From Pyrrhosoma nymphula (Eukaryota > Arthropoda > Insecta > Odonata > Coenagrionidae), in NCBI GenBank assembly GCA_963573305.1, contig OY754337.1, forward strand, positions 51,845,164-51,909,163: a stretch of 64,000 bases of DNA. Direction: 5' to 3'. The notes beneath the pieces were generated by a model. It was not told the origin of the DNA, ran no database searches, and saw nothing but the letters and a program-made list of their open reading frames with translations. Both the position numbers and the translations under genes were made by a program. Each line of letters starts with the position of its first letter. The stretch's first letter is position 1. Below, piece after piece: positions 23,021 through 36,006 of this stretch.

Positions 23021-26000
23021 CTTCCCTCTTTCGAGAATTTCATGAGAGAGGAAAGATCAAATTACCCGCACTTCTGCTTCAGAAGGAGTTTGTAGGCATC
23101 TCGAGACCACATGTAGATTACAATTTCATCGTTTCCTGTGCCTTAAGAAAAATATTGAAATGAAATTCTTGCTCAGAGAGGCCCAAATTAATAATAACTG
23201 CAGTAACATGACGATGAAGATAAGACGACGAAGAAGTCGCACAGTTTAGATTAAATCAGGAATGTAAGTTTGTTGAGCAGGAAATAGTTGTTGTTATGTT
23301 TTAACACACGTCAGATATATAATTGTATCAGATGTATATGTTTAATTCGTTAATATATTTAATAATTTTATATGTTATACGTCAGATGTATAATTTTATC
23401 CGTAATATCAGGCAAATACACTGCTTATCATTACCAATTCTGGTAGTAGTGAAAATTTGAGAAGAATGACTGCCGAGAGTATATTTTGAATATGTCAGCT
23501 TAATCACGTCGTCTAAAGTCAACGAATAAAATAGGTATCCTTTTTTTAGCAATTACCGGCTCTTGATTGCATTGGCGAGAGTATGAATTAGATCTTAAAA
23601 TGTAATTTACTAAGTATGTGGTGTGGATGACAAAACTGTTTTGAGTGATTGCTTCATTAATCCAGAAATGCGTAATATCAGGCCATTCTAATTTAATTAA
23701 TATGATTTCCAATAAATAAAAGCTGCTATTTGCTATTATCTGAGCCAACTGAGACGGGTTCACTTAAAAGTTTTATTGACTCTTGACTTCCTCAATAAAT
23801 CGACATATTCTATGAGCTTTTACGGTAAATACCTGACCGAACGCTAGTAAATAGTTTTTCCTAACCCATATTTTCCTTCTGAATTTTATTTTACATAAAA
23901 TATGCAATCCGTAAAAAATATAGCATGGTAGTGGTTTGTGGGCATGGCCGGACTCTATTTTACATCGTCAGGGAAAAAACCTTTCCTTGTCTATTCCATT
24001 ATCATTCCGTTAAAGCTTAAATGATTGGAGGTCCATTCTTTATAAATTGACAATCGTGTCAGGACTAGAATAACAACACTATAATATTTAGGAAATATCT
24101 TCTTTTATAAAATTTTACCATATTTTCTAGACTTTTTATCCGTAGCATTTCAGAAATGTACCATTTGAAGTACATGGCAAGATATCTGGTTGGAGTACCT
24201 AGAACGTTACGCTTCTTTGCCGTACTCAAGTTGCAGAGAAATTTCCTATTGTAAAATGTGTAAGTAATTAATGGTACTGGTTACGAAATTGAAGTTCGAT
24301 ACGTTTGAAATGATTATGTAATAGTACAATCTCTCCTTTCGATTTACAGTGAAAATTTTAGCCTCTTTATAAAAACTAGAGGTTCTTAGATGATTTAATC
24401 TGCAAACGTTGTAATAATCATGAAACATGAAGCAATAAAAAGTGGTTTTATTAATTTATTTCATTACGTTAATGCTGTTTTATAAGAACTAGTGAATTTA
24501 TGGACCATATGTAAGTTTAATTTTTTTATCAATTCGTACTTGTATATTAAGAACTAATGAAGCTCATGCTATAAACATAGATATAACATAAAAGTGTGAT
24601 ACCCCTTAAGTTTCTTAAAAATAAAAATTACTCAAAATGATTCATTGCATGTCCCTAAGCCTATGCACGCAACTATGCAACAGAAATACTACATAATTGT
24701 TTAAGCACTAATTTCCGTAAATAGAAAAATAATTAATACATTATAGGCTTACGAGAAAGATAATTCGGGATTAGTGAATATATTTAAATGGATACCTTGA
24801 TACAATATTGCTCGATATTGCATTGCATGAATGCAAATTGATGAATAAATATTTATTTTTCCTGTGGGTGTATTATTTATATTTCCCATAAATATGAGGA
24901 AATTTTTTTTCATTAATTTTAAATCAATAATGTTTTGATTTTGAAGCCCGTAAAACGTTGTAAGATAGCGAATGTAAGTGACGAAGTAAGAATTAGAGAA
25001 TACAATTCTCAAATGTTCTTCTTTTTATTTTGACATACGTCTCACAAAAGTTCGTTTTCAAATGTTTTGATTTTATGATTGCGATAATTGTGTTATTAAT
25101 GCTGATACTGGCACTTAACTTTGATATCAGTAATCCATAAAATTACTGCATCCTTATCACTAGGATTCTGAGGTTTATCTATAAAATCAATCATACGTAC
25201 ATCCCCTACACTTCGGGGAAAAAGTGATTTAAATGTCTTAACTTTCAAATTATTTAACCTTTGCATGACATTTTATCTATCGATTAAACGTGAACTGCCA
25301 TGAGCTTAAAAGCCAAAATTAGAAAGGTTAGAAAAATTGTATTTTTTCAAGCATTTACATGGGATTGTTAAACAACTGTTAATCAATCGGTAATAAAATA
25401 AACGCCACATTTCCTACAAACATGCCCCTACATAATTCACGAAGTGTTTTAGCTAGGGCATTCATTTTTACAGTGCACATTGGACACATCACATTCTCAT
25501 TGATGGTCAGATTTCATTAACCTGTCTTGAATAGCTTTGGAGATGTATTCAATTATAGGTTTAACTGGCTTAGTTTTTAGATGTTAACAATAAAATACAA
25601 ATAATGAAGTCAACAATCGTTGGGCCAACAAAAAAACGGGGACTCAGTACACTCTTCACCCTTCAAATAACAATCATTAAATAATATATTCTGGAACAAA
25701 TCTACATATGTCGTTCCTTAGTATATCTTTCCAGAATCTAAGGTGTGCCATCTGTGACAGAATTATATTTCTAACGGCCCGAACGAAAAGGATCAATTTC
25801 TCATGTAATTACCCTAACACAGTTGCGATGAATCTTCCACAAATGCAATTAGATCGACGCAACCCCGCACCTAACACTTTTGTCTCTTCCTGAACTGGGT
25901 ACAGCGACCCCGCGTGTTCCGAGGAACGTGCTAGCGTGCGCGCCTCTGAATGTGCGTCTTGTGTGCGTCTGGGCGTGCAATATCGATCGTCGCGTTCCAG

Positions 26001-26566
26001 GAGGCAAGAAGCGAGAAAGCTCTGCTGAAAGTGTTTTGGTCGGGAAGGGAAAGGGTACGGAGAGTGAGTGGTTGAGTAGGGGTGTTTTGAGGGAAGGGTG
26101 CAGGAGTTCGGATAGGGAGGGGAACTTGAGGAAGGAGGGAAGCTTGAGGAAGGAGGGAAGCAGGTGTAAAGCGTAGTGGGATGCGGGAGTGGGAAGTCCC
26201 AAGGGTGGACGGGTAAGCGCAGGAGGCGTAAAGGGAGCGTTAATTTCACGCGAGGCAGACGGGGAAAGATGGGATACAGACTACAGCGGGAAGTGGGGAG
26301 ACACAGAAGAAGGGAAAGGCACTTGAGAAAGTGGGCGTGGTGGATTTGAGCATATTAGGGAATTTCTTTCTCTTTACAACGCCGTTAGCTAAACTGGGAG
26401 GCTACCCTATATTAAAGGTTTTTCCAAACTTTTCAAAGTATGAAGAACCTGCTAGCATTTCTGCCGAAAACTGGCGATAACATTACGTAGAAGTTGTCTT
26501 AGGAAAACATCCACTTGGGCCGGGAATCTAAGCCTTATAAAATTGCCTTAGGAATTAGGAATCCGG
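23021..26566. other. Long non-coding stretch with one CpG-rich patch
   Basis: AT-rich and featureless to about 25830. From about 25850 to 26340 composition changes to GC and CpG rich, with a small direct duplication of CTTGAGGAAGGAGGGA at 26126-26160. Overlapping frames on both strands there follow from composition. The patch could be a promoter or first exon, but I see no TATA box, splice site or domain to support that. Confidence 0.35.
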
Positions 26567-26636
26567 GATAGCGTGATCTGTGCATTGGCCAAGCAAGCCA
26601 AAGGTCATTGGTTCGATTTGCGGTCCAGGTGGATTT
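26567..26636 (+). mobile_element. tRNA-derived SINE head
   Basis: An A-box-like GGATAGCGTGATCTG (about 26566-26580) and a good B box GGTTCGATTTGC (26610-26621) are spaced as in tRNA genes, but no acceptor stem or cloverleaf is complete. A SINE with a pol III promoter is more likely than a tRNA gene. The following 130 bp probably belong to its body and include a hairpin CAGGGTG / CACCCTG near 26744-26762. Confidence 0.55.
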
Positions 26637-27344
26637 GTTACTGAGGCAAATTCTACGTAATTTCATATTGGTGACCCTCTATAAGCCACGAACGCCCTAC
26701 GCACATATTAAAAGTGAACCTTAATGCTACTACGCGACACCACAGGGTGCCACTACACCCTGTTTGGAAAGCACTGCCATAAAACTTGATAGGTGTTCAA
26801 AAAATATTTTTAGGTTCTAGGACAGTTCTGATTTAGCTACAAAAATGTCATTTCATTTCAATGCTGCCCTTTCACCAATAACTTTGTCGTCACGTTGTTC
26901 TACGTTCATGGATAGATTGATGCAGTCTTCCAAACTAGCTAACTACCCTCAGATTATTTTAATGTAATTCCACTCATGACCACATCACCGTTATCCACCT
27001 TTGGATGTTCTTCCAACTTTGATTGGTACTACGACAGTTTCAACTTAGCTCTTAACCCAGAACCTTATGTGCATAGTATGAAAAACCTGTCATGAATCAT
27101 GGTGTCATTATAACCCAGGTTTTTCTCCTATTTAGGTAGATTTCAGAATAGTCCATATGTATCTCCATAACCCCATTATATGGTGATGCAATCCTACTGG
27201 ATCTTGTAATTACCATGGGTAATTTTCCAGCACTAGTAGGATCTAGGACAGTTTATATGTATATATTCAAAGGTTTAAGCTTTATTTTGAGGACTTAAAC
27301 AATTGTGGATTGAGAGCTCATTTTTATTCCACACAATCGCTTAT
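26637..27344. other. Non-coding stretch following the SINE head
   Basis: The first 130 bp are probably SINE body. The rest holds nothing I can name. Confidence 0.35.
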
Positions 27345-27590
27345 AATCCATACTAAATTATAAACTTTTTATTTTTTCTACAGTTTTAATTAGCGGTACA
27401 ACGCGTTTCATCGATCTACGGCATCATCAGGTACAATTTTTAAGATTGTTTATTGACCGTTGTTAAGTTGTCGTAGTTACGGGGTTGGTTTGAGTGAGGG
27501 AGGTGGCGGTGATACCGTGGCTTAGAAGTGTGAGCGTGGATAGGTGGCTTGAATAGTTAATGATTATTTAGTATGGATACTAATAATTTT
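27345..27590 (-). repeat. Foldback repeat carrying a hammerhead-like core
   Basis: Inverted arms ATCCATACTAAAT / ATTTAGTATGGAT (27352-27364 and 27567-27580), with weaker similarity outside. Between them, on the minus strand at 27434-27396, lies GTAC, CTGATGA, a 14-nt stem-loop region, GAAAC, GC, GTT, GTAC. The two core boxes are exact, and the flanking GTAC pairs could form stem I. Stem II is weak (one mismatch plus a wobble pair). Penelope-like elements are known to carry minimal hammerhead ribozymes of this layout. Confidence 0.55.
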
Positions 27591-28046
27591 TACTAATTAA
27601 AGCCTAAAACCATAGAGTGTAATCGCTTATAATGTCGACCGTGGAGTACACAGTGTGTAAATACCAAGTCCTCTCTTTCTCCGATACTATTCCTACGTAG
27701 CTTCACACTCTCCAAATTACTGGTCCGCTGTAATCCAACGCTGTCACGAATCACATACCCATGACGTCTTTCTCTACCGGGGAAGGTAATTACGAAGAGC
27801 TTAGTTATTGATCTTAGGCCTAGAAAGATCGCCTTATTTTTATAAAGTCCTCGATAATTCCCTAACCTATCTTTGCGTAATTCATTTGCTTATATTGCCT
27901 TCATGCAATGTTTCATTAAATTTTGAAGTGTAAACTTCTAAAGGCGCACCATGCATAGAAAATTCTGAATGCGGTAAATCGGATTCTGCGGCATCACGCT
28001 CTTTTTCTCACGTAACGCTTAGCATGCCCTATGTAAACTCAAGAGA

Positions 28047-28115
28047 ACGTAGATGGCGTAGTGGTTAGAGTTTGCGTCTCACATACCGATGTCCCAGGAT
28101 CGATTCCTAGTGCGT
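28047..28115 (+). mobile_element. tRNA-derived SINE head or tRNA pseudogene
   Basis: TGGCGTAGTGG (28054-28064) is a near-perfect A box and GGATCGATTCC (28097-28107) a good B box, 43 bp apart. The 5' and 3' ends do not pair into an acceptor stem and no CCA or clean terminator follows, although a TTTTTTAAAA run begins near 28119. This fits an internal pol III promoter of a SINE or a decayed tRNA gene. Confidence 0.6.
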
Positions 28116-30176
28116 TAGTTTTTTAAAATATATTATATTTATCAGCATATCGCCATAGAAGTTTACACTTCTCCCGTCTGGTCTAAAGCACACGAATTCC
28201 TATTTAATTACCACATTCATTGACATGACATGGAGAATTAATCATCTCATGGTGTCATCAGTTCTCGGGTTTTGAGTTATGTACTCGAGTCGTATTGCTT
28301 GAGATGAAAAAAGCACCAAGCGCTTCTTCGTACAAATCAGCAACTATTCGGTATAAATTATGTGTGTGCTTTTGTTAATAGCTTGTGAGAACTTCGTTAT
28401 TCACCCTCCTTACTCAGCCTCTGGTGGTATCACCGTAAAATGACAATTTATTCATACTCTAGCTACTTACACAAAATTTTACAGTACCTATTTGATTTGT
28501 AAAAAAATTCATACTTTCACGCCATTTTATTCTCAAATTTAACTTGAAATTACGTGTGATGTGATAAATGATTGGATGAAACTTGAAGAAACATTTCTTT
28601 ATTAATTTTAATTTATAATATTATGCTAAACTTATCTATTTTATATAGGTAATTTCCAAGTTCGCTATAAACTGTTCATATGAGGTAATTTATTGCAGGT
28701 AATTGCGTAACAATAAAGCCTAGGCACCTTATCACCTTATTTATCTAGCCATTAGCAATCTTCTTTTATAGTTTACATCAAAATGCGATAAACCAATAGA
28801 AATGGCGCTGCAGTAGGCTACAGTGACCGTAAAAATAGTGCTTATTTAAAATATATCCACCGAATATTCTGAATATATTTCCTCAGTCTATGATTTTTAA
28901 AGCTAAGGCGTGCCAAAATGAAAGCAAAATGAACGAAAAGGCGAAATTAAATGTTTTGAATTCACGTTCGCGAAGGAAATTCCTTAATTTTGTAATTCAT
29001 TAAAAAAGAATCATTATTCGAGGGTACTGCCGATGAGAGTAGAGGTATTATGTGCATTTAACGCTAATTGTCATGTGAAAAAATCATCGTTTCAATCTGG
29101 AACAAATTCCGTGAACCGCAAATTTATCAACAATTGGAGACGTTCCGCTGTCTGTAGTGAATGATATGGCTTGAGCACTTCAGCGATCACCTTTGGATGC
29201 AACCGGGTGTGTTTACTCTTACATAAGGTCTTCGTGGAGGACATCAACCTCTATATTAGAAATTTTCTCCCCTCTGATGTATTCCCGGAAGTATGTAGCT
29301 TCGAAGACTCAACGTCTTGATGTATTTCCATCCGATTACAGTCAGCGGTGAGGTCACATCCCAGTGTTTTTCTTCGGTGACACAACGCTTTTAAAATCAT
29401 TTCCCCCCCAGCGTTCTCTTTCTTTCCCGTGCTCCTGAGTGAGAGGAATGCTCCCTCCATTTACCTCCTCGTCCGTGGGCTTTGTCGTCTCATACCCGGT
29501 TCCATTCCGAAGGATGTCTTGCCAGATGCCCCGCCTCCACCCTTCTGCGTCCTTCTCCGTCCGTCACTGGCGGGAGCGTGGGAGTTGGCTGACGCGTTGA
29601 GGGTTCCTCGCTCTCCGCTCTTGTCTGTGGAATGTCTTTGTTTATTGCCTCTGCTCGTCCCACGCCCCTGCAGAAGGGCATATCTGGAGAAGTTCCTCCC
29701 TTGTCGCCTGACTTCAACTCTTCCTCCTTCTCATCCTGTTGGACGAGATCCCCAGCCTCCGACCGTTCACCGGGAAAACTGCTACTACTTAACCTAGCCC
29801 ATCCTCATATATGATCCGCTGGGTGGCGGTCCCTGTGGGGTCGGGGTATTCGGCCCATCTGTGGTCGGTGTGCTGGTTTCCCGTGTGGGAGGAGCAGGTG
29901 TCTTGGTATAAATGGTGGAAACTTTGTCTTCCAAGGACCTTACGCCGGATTGCAATATCCTACGTCGCGACGGCCAGCTGTCACGCTAACCTTATAATAT
30001 TTGGCCTCTTTTATCTTGTATTTTATAAAATATGCATCAAAGTTATTTTCACTTATTCTACTACATATCTGGTTAGTTTTGAGGAAAACATAAATATTTT
30101 TAATAATAAAAAAACATTGACCATCCCTTCTCAATTCAAGCAATTGCCCCCTAATGGCCTCCAATATTGCTAATAA
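28116..30176. other. Non-coding stretch with a GC-rich patch
   Basis: AT-rich to about 29200. From about 29430 to 29900 the DNA is GC and pyrimidine rich, with overlapping frames on both strands and no domain. No gene is supported. Confidence 0.35.
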
Positions 30177-30204
30177 TTCACCCTGCTGCTCGCAGCAGGG
30201 TGAA
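30177..30204. repeat. Perfect short hairpin
   Basis: TTCACCCTGCTG, a CTCG loop, then the exact inverted copy CAGCAGGGTGAA. Twelve base pairs without mismatch. It is not followed by a T-run, so it is not a bacterial-type terminator. Could be cruciform-prone DNA. Confidence 0.85.
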
Positions 30205-30289
30205 AGTGTTCATCTTAAACAGGAATAAGCATATTAATTTTTTTATTCTACATAGGTTTTGCACATAACATGTGGTTTTTAATATACCT

Positions 30290-30352
30290 ATGTATGTGTA
30301 AGTCAATGCCATCACCTGGTAGGAAACCTGTGAACTCTTAAATCCTAGCCAA
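30290..30352 (+). repeat. Single-arm copy of the 41-kb foldback repeat
   Basis: GCCATCACCTGGTAGGAAAC then GTGAACTCTT matches the right arm of the foldback at 41039-41220 (CACCATCCGGTAGGAAACCC then GAGAACTCTT). Short minus-strand readings of both also agree (KSSQVSYQVM against KSSRVSYRMV). A dispersed repeat fragment. Confidence 0.55.
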
Positions 30353-31815
30353 GATGTCATTTAGAATGAATACTCTTCAATTGATTGCATTCGATCACTA
30401 TTTGCGTTGCAAAGTATTTTCCAGAGGGGCCATCATCATCAGTAGTCATCAATCTGAAGAATGGTTAGAAGAATGAATCACCACTCGTACTAGCCCCCCT
30501 GTTAATTCCTACATAACTATCCAATTAGATATCCTTAAAAGTTTTCCTCAGATATAGCATTTTGGGTCTTTCTCATTTATTCTTCCCGTTAATTTCACCT
30601 TCCAATATTATTATCAATAAGCTGTCGTGTCGAAAAATGTTTCCATTGAGTTTTTCTCTTCATTTACAGTATAATCATATCGTCATACTTATTTTCTCTC
30701 CAACTCTTCTGTGAACTTATTAATTAGTGACTATTTGTTCATTTGATCTTCATCATTATTTGTTTGAGCCACACCTCATTGCTTTTCATATCTTTTACTC
30801 TGCAGCCTCTATTCTCAAGGCTTAACAGCCATTTAAGAGTATCATCTAAATATATATATATTAATTAAGTGCTTCCTTATATTCAGACTTGTATTTCGAG
30901 CAGTAAGCTCCTCTCCTAGTAGAATGCCTTCTTTTTTGGGCTATTTTTGAGAAAATGTCTTTCCGACTTCTCCAATCGCTCGCTGCCAAATTGCAACATT
31001 CTTACAATGGCTCAAGATTTGCTGTCCAAGTTTAACGTGATTTTGTAATCTTTTTCTCTTCCAAAAACATGAGCTTCTTTCAGTGTTCTGGCAGATTAAT
31101 AATTACATTTCGGTGTTGTGAATGTGGCAATTTAATTTTCTTTGCCCTCTATCTGATTTCGTTACAGTTTTGTGTAATTTCTTTGTATTTATGTTTTGTA
31201 TTAGTTGCGCCAAGGTGGTATGTATTTTGAATTTACATTCCAAGGGACTTTGTTTCCAGAACAAGTGTCATTTCTATTATATTATAAACAAACAATATCC
31301 TAGGCTTTCTTACTATTAATCCTGCAGTTAATTTATTCATATTTCATAGTCCATTTGATCGTCTTCATTCATGTATGTAACAATGTATCCATTGCTCCCT
31401 ATATTCATTGGCCTTCGGATGTCATGGCCCAGCTTTAACTCACATTGAAGAGCATACTCCAAAATAATGGTTTAATAAAGACTTATGGAGCTATTTTGAA
31501 GTTAAATAAGAGTTAAACCCAGCTAACTTAGCACACATTATGCTTTCATTCTCGAATGCTTAGTGATTTCATCAACAATCACTCATGCATTGTCCTACTT
31601 ATGATTTTTGATAAAATGAAAAATAACTTCCTCACCGTTCATTTTAAGCTGAAAAAACACAACCCTTCCCTTTTTGGTCATTGTCCCAGCTTATTACGTT
31701 AGAACTGTAAAGGTAACAAAATTAATTCCAAATTTTGAGGTTCAGCTCTTTTCCATTTTGAAAAATTTGTCAGGCAGATTATAAATAGGAACATGAAACG
31801 GATATGCTTTCGTAT
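30353..31815. other. Non-coding stretch
   Basis: AT-rich, no gene or repeat boundary recognised. An AT dinucleotide run lies near 30850. Confidence 0.4.
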
Positions 31816-31819
31816 AAAT

Positions 31820-33070
31820 GGGTGATTCTCTGAAAACGGGGTACTTTTGAAGTTGGATATTTTTTTAAATAAAAAAATTCAAATTCAAATAAGAATATAT
31901 TTATCAGGTTCCTTAAATTAGTTATAATATTAACCAGACTGCAGCAGAGATCAAGAGTGATTATTTTCCAGTATTTTGGGAAATTTAGTTTTTGCTATCA
32001 TCGGAGTGGACCGGAGGTCACATATTTTAATTTTTTAAGAGTTTGAGCTATGTCAGTAGCTTCAATGTTGACAATCAGATATATTTATACTTTAAAAGTA
32101 ATTGCACCCAAAATCTGCCCACTAAAATGCATGTGTCACCATCATTTTTAAAAAAAATTAAAATTTTGAAAAATTTATAAAATGTAAAATTAGTTAAAAA
32201 AGGGGAAAAAAGTAGCCCAGTAAATTATATTTGTAAATTTTTCATAAATTTTCAACCGATTTCAGGAAAATCAGTGCTTGGAGTCCACTTTTTAGCTCTT
32301 GGCATCTACTCCGAAGCCAATTTTGGCTTCGAAGTGGACGGCTTCGAAGTACACAAATCACACCTTCAGCCAGGCCAAGACACTTATTTTGAGGTTATGG
32401 GGTACATCTTATGCAATTGACTCATTTTCCCTGAATACCACCTCATATCAAAAATACAACACATGCAGTAACATATTTTAGATTTTACAGAAGCCACGGA
32501 GTATACAACCAATAAACATATTAACCTCAATTCAGAGTTGTTGTAGGTTATTCTTTCACTGATGGTAGCTGAATCTGCATGTCACTCATTCAGTTGCAAG
32601 AAAGATGGCTGACTTTCTTCAGGCCTACCAGTAGGAATTTAGCAGTTATACCAACTTTTGAGATTTTTCACTATTTCTCTTTGGCTTCGGAGTGGATGCT
32701 TGAACCTGGTTGCAAACCTTGGTTCAAAATAATTGTTAAGTTAAGAAAATATGTCAAAATAACAACCAGTAGCATTAATCAGGAAGGTTTTGTGAATTAA
32801 TTTAACCTACTTGAAGACATTTTATTTTATTTTTTCCCTTATATATAACACCATTTATAAGTGATACCGTGCTAGTTGCAGGCTTCGGAGTGGACTTTCG
32901 AATCCTTAGAGACATTATTTTCAGTATACTCAAATTTATTTGTGTTTTTAACTGTTTGGGGCCAAGTTACTTACATTTCGTTAAACTTTATACAATTTTA
33001 ATTTTTAAACTAATAGTTAAGGAGATATTCTACATTTTCATGAAAGTACCCCATTTTCAGAGAATCACCC
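31820..33070. mobile_element. DNA transposon remnant, 1251 bp, near-perfect inverted ends, AAAT target duplication
   Basis: The ends are GGGTGATTCTCTGAAAACGG on the left (from 31820) and an inverted copy on the right (to 33070); over 28 bp, ending at GTACTTT, only one position differs. Flanking AAAT is present on both sides (31816-31819 and 33071-33074), a 4-bp duplication as seen for example in Sola or Ginger elements. That assignment is tentative. No transposase is readable. Inside, GGCTTCGGAGTGGAC or close variants recur at about 31998, 32306 (inverted), 32325, 32340, 32683 and 32881, possibly protein-binding sites. Confidence 0.75.
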
Positions 33071-33074
33071 AAAT

Positions 33075-34554
33075 ATAAGATTTCGTACCATTACTACTCA
33101 TGACGAATTGCAATGTCATGGTTCATTAGATATTTTACTATTCATCAAACAATTACTGAAAAAAGGTTTTCTCCAAAGTCAAGACGTTTATCGGCCTGAG
33201 AAATAACCTGTCTTCTATAGCAGAACATTCATATTAGGAATTATTAAATAGGATCATCTAAGAGTACCTTCTGCTCATATAGCATTTTCTGAAAAATATT
33301 TCTAATTTTCAGTATCAAATATTTTTAAAAATTTCAATGTTTTACACTTCAATAGTTTACAGCCATACTAGAGAACTTGATTTACAGAAAAAAACAAACT
33401 TTGTTGTTTATGCATGATATATTCACTTATTTCTCACTTGTCACCCACAAGTATAGCACTAAGTCCATTTTTGGCTTAACTATACAGATCAAAGCGAGAT
33501 CCTTTGTCTTGCACCAAAGTCAACGTGCAAGCGTTGGCAATATTCTCTGCTCATTCACAATGGTATTAATTTGTACTTCACTTAGTAAAAAGTACAACAC
33601 CCATAATAGTATATTTGATTTCTTTATTCATTCATATTACTACTCATAAATGATATGCTGGGCAGTATCATTTAAGTGCCACAGTAAATCGTATTGCTAT
33701 CTACTTTGTAATTTTTATGAGAGTAAGTGTAAACCAAAAATAGCTAAAAGTAGTTGACAATTACTTTTTATGAGTATCTGTAGTGTGGCTAAAACTTTTT
33801 TTCAAATTGGAGCAAATGCAGTAGCTGAGAAACTTTTTTTCGAGTAAGTAGCTGGAAAAATTTCAGTAGCTTACCCAACCCTGCTCACATCACATACGTA
33901 TAAGTAGTGTTAGGGAGTAGAATGATTGAGGGAAGTGCAAGTTTCATACTTTTAAAGAAAGAAGATCCGTAGAAGATTTTTATTTTCAATTTTCAATGCC
34001 TCTCACCTCCCGGGGTGAGAAACGGAGTCGTCCGCCTCTCCGCGCCGCTAGAAAATAACGTATTGCGCTCCGCGCCCAATTCTTCTTCGTCTCTCGGTCG
34101 TCCCTCAAGAGACCGCGAACAGAATTAGGATCCGGAGATGCCAGTTGCGACGCGCGTTACAGCAGAGCAGATGCATCACTTCCCGCCCTTTTGAAGTGCA
34201 GCGCATAAGGGAACAGTATTCAATCTTGCTACTTTTCTAGCGAGCTTGACGGCCGCAGACTAACACTACCCCCTTTGTCCCATCCATCTTAGCTCCCTCC
34301 TCTCAACCAGCTCCTACTCCCCACGCGAATGTCTTATTAGAATATTTCCCGTGTTTCGGTTCGTTTTGCTGTCTGAGTGTGCTCTCCCCCTGCGTTACTC
34401 GGATGAAATCTTTTTCCTTTTGACTACGTGGAGTTTCACGTCGCTTTGAAGATTTTGTTTTTCGTTGAGACCCAGCTACTGTTTTTTCTTCCAGCTATCC
34501 TTCCTCAATATTTCTCAGGTTCACCGGTGAAAAGGTGAAAGACAGATGCTATTT
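33075..34554. other. Non-coding stretch with a CpG-rich patch
   Basis: AT-rich until about 34000. Between 34010 and 34330 it is CpG rich and includes a hairpin CTCACC/GGTGAG at about 34004-34019. No exon or promoter elements could be fixed. Confidence 0.35.
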
Positions 34555-35000
34555 TTCTCTGGTTAGGCCACCTTTTGAATACGCCGCGTATACTTGGAAC
34601 CCTGCAAAGAATGATTTAATCCGCGAAGTTAATAAAATACAAAGGAAAGTCACATATTTGCTAAAAACTGCAATGAGCTAATAAAATGTTTCTCACAGCT
34701 GATGTAAGGATGAGTTTGGGAACCTCTGGAGACACAGAGGATACACGATAGGCTCAGATTACTTTTAAAACTCTGATCAGATGAGTTTCATAACGACACG
34801 GAGGGTATCATATAAACTAGAACTTAATCTAGAATGACAAAATAAGAGAGAGAGACGAACTGACAGGTACAAAAATTCCTTCTTTGAACGCACCATTTGT
34901 GATTATAACAAAAACAATGTGACACTAACTTGAGACCTATAACCCCCTCCCACGCTCCTCTGCGGTGACTCGCAGGGAGACATGTAGATGTAGATGAATA
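34555..35000 (+). pseudogene. LINE reverse-transcriptase 3' fragment with tail (Jockey/CR1/L2-like)
   Basis: The + strand reads LVRPPFEYAAYTWNPAKNDL, then IREVNKIQRKVTYLLKTAMS, followed by several stops, then FVIITKTM and a C-terminal TRREHVDVDE-like end. The order (LVRP-LEYA-VWNP, IQRK, C-terminal block) is the family pattern. The last bases repeat TAGATG, the usual simple 3' tail of these elements, so this is a genuine 3' end of a 5'-truncated insertion. It has the same type of RT end as the copy at 5890-6262. Confidence 0.8.
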
Positions 35001-35950
35001 TGCCCCATTTTCAACATCGGGGATGTTTCGATATTTCCTGAATTCTCTTCCGAGGCTGATGAATTTTAGGAGGTCGTCTCCGGAAATGAAAAATATGTTT
35101 TATCTTCTATAGGTACTTTATAAGTTTCCTATATCTATTTGAGTTAACAGAATATTTAATTATGTATTTTTAAATATATAAGTGCAGATGGACGCGAGGT
35201 AAGGTGACCTGTAATGAATGCCCTAAAAATAGGTACTTCAAAGATGAACTTACAGAAGGTGAATAAGCAATAATTGCAGTGTTAAAGCCCCGTCGTTCTC
35301 TTGTTAAAATATAAAAAGCAAAAACTAAGAATAACCCAAGTGGTTTAATTATAACTTTACTCAACCCAATAACTTATTTTGGTTCTAATATTTACCATTA
35401 CCATTATTTATTTTGCTATCTCCATTTGCTAGAATATCACCTTGCTTAACCCTTTTTACTTCAAATTATGCTTAATATTGCCCAATAATCATTATGTATC
35501 AAAGGATCTACAAAAATAAAACGAAATCGCACATGATTGAATCAAATATTGATTAAACTCTTGATACATGCTAAATGCTAAAGACAGAAAGTGCGTATAA
35601 AAAGAAGAAGAGAGGGGGACAAGTGGGGGTGCACCCCTCCCACCGAAGAGAGGAAAGAAAAGATGACGAAGCCGCCTCGACCCCTAGCCCACTCCAACCT
35701 CCGCCCCCCCTGGTGTGAAAACACGATAAGAAGGCGGGCCAACGCACGCCGCAGCCTATCTCTCTGGACCCACCCACTTTCCTCAGGGCACCCTTCCCCC
35801 TCCCAACCGTCAACATTTCGCCCACGCCAAGGGGCCAGAGGCTGAAGAGGTCGACTCGCCACACTCCCCCCTCCTCATACCACCACCTCGTGGCCACATC
35901 CCCTACCACCCACTTCCCCCCCTGGACCAACGGCCAGCGAACTTCGCCAA
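35001..35950. other. Non-coding stretch becoming C-rich to the right
   Basis: AT-rich until about 35580, then strongly pyrimidine-rich on the + strand (35620-35940), which opens long minus-strand frames by composition. The boundary may be the left edge of the LTR-like block that follows, but no clean TG start or target duplication is visible. Confidence 0.35.
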
Positions 35951-36006
35951 CCATTGATTGGTTAATTTTAAACTGACCCTACCCCCGACCCCGGGTCAAG
36001 TCCGTG

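Noticed and set aside
25809..26249. Long overlapping frames on both strands (98-146 codons)
   Set aside because: They follow from high GC and purine/pyrimidine skew; low-complexity readings rich in Pro/Ser or Gly/Lys/Glu; no splice signals or domains.
29429..30173. Frames of 120-122 codons on the + strand
   Set aside because: The antisense is also open, composition is pyrimidine-skewed, and no domain is visible.
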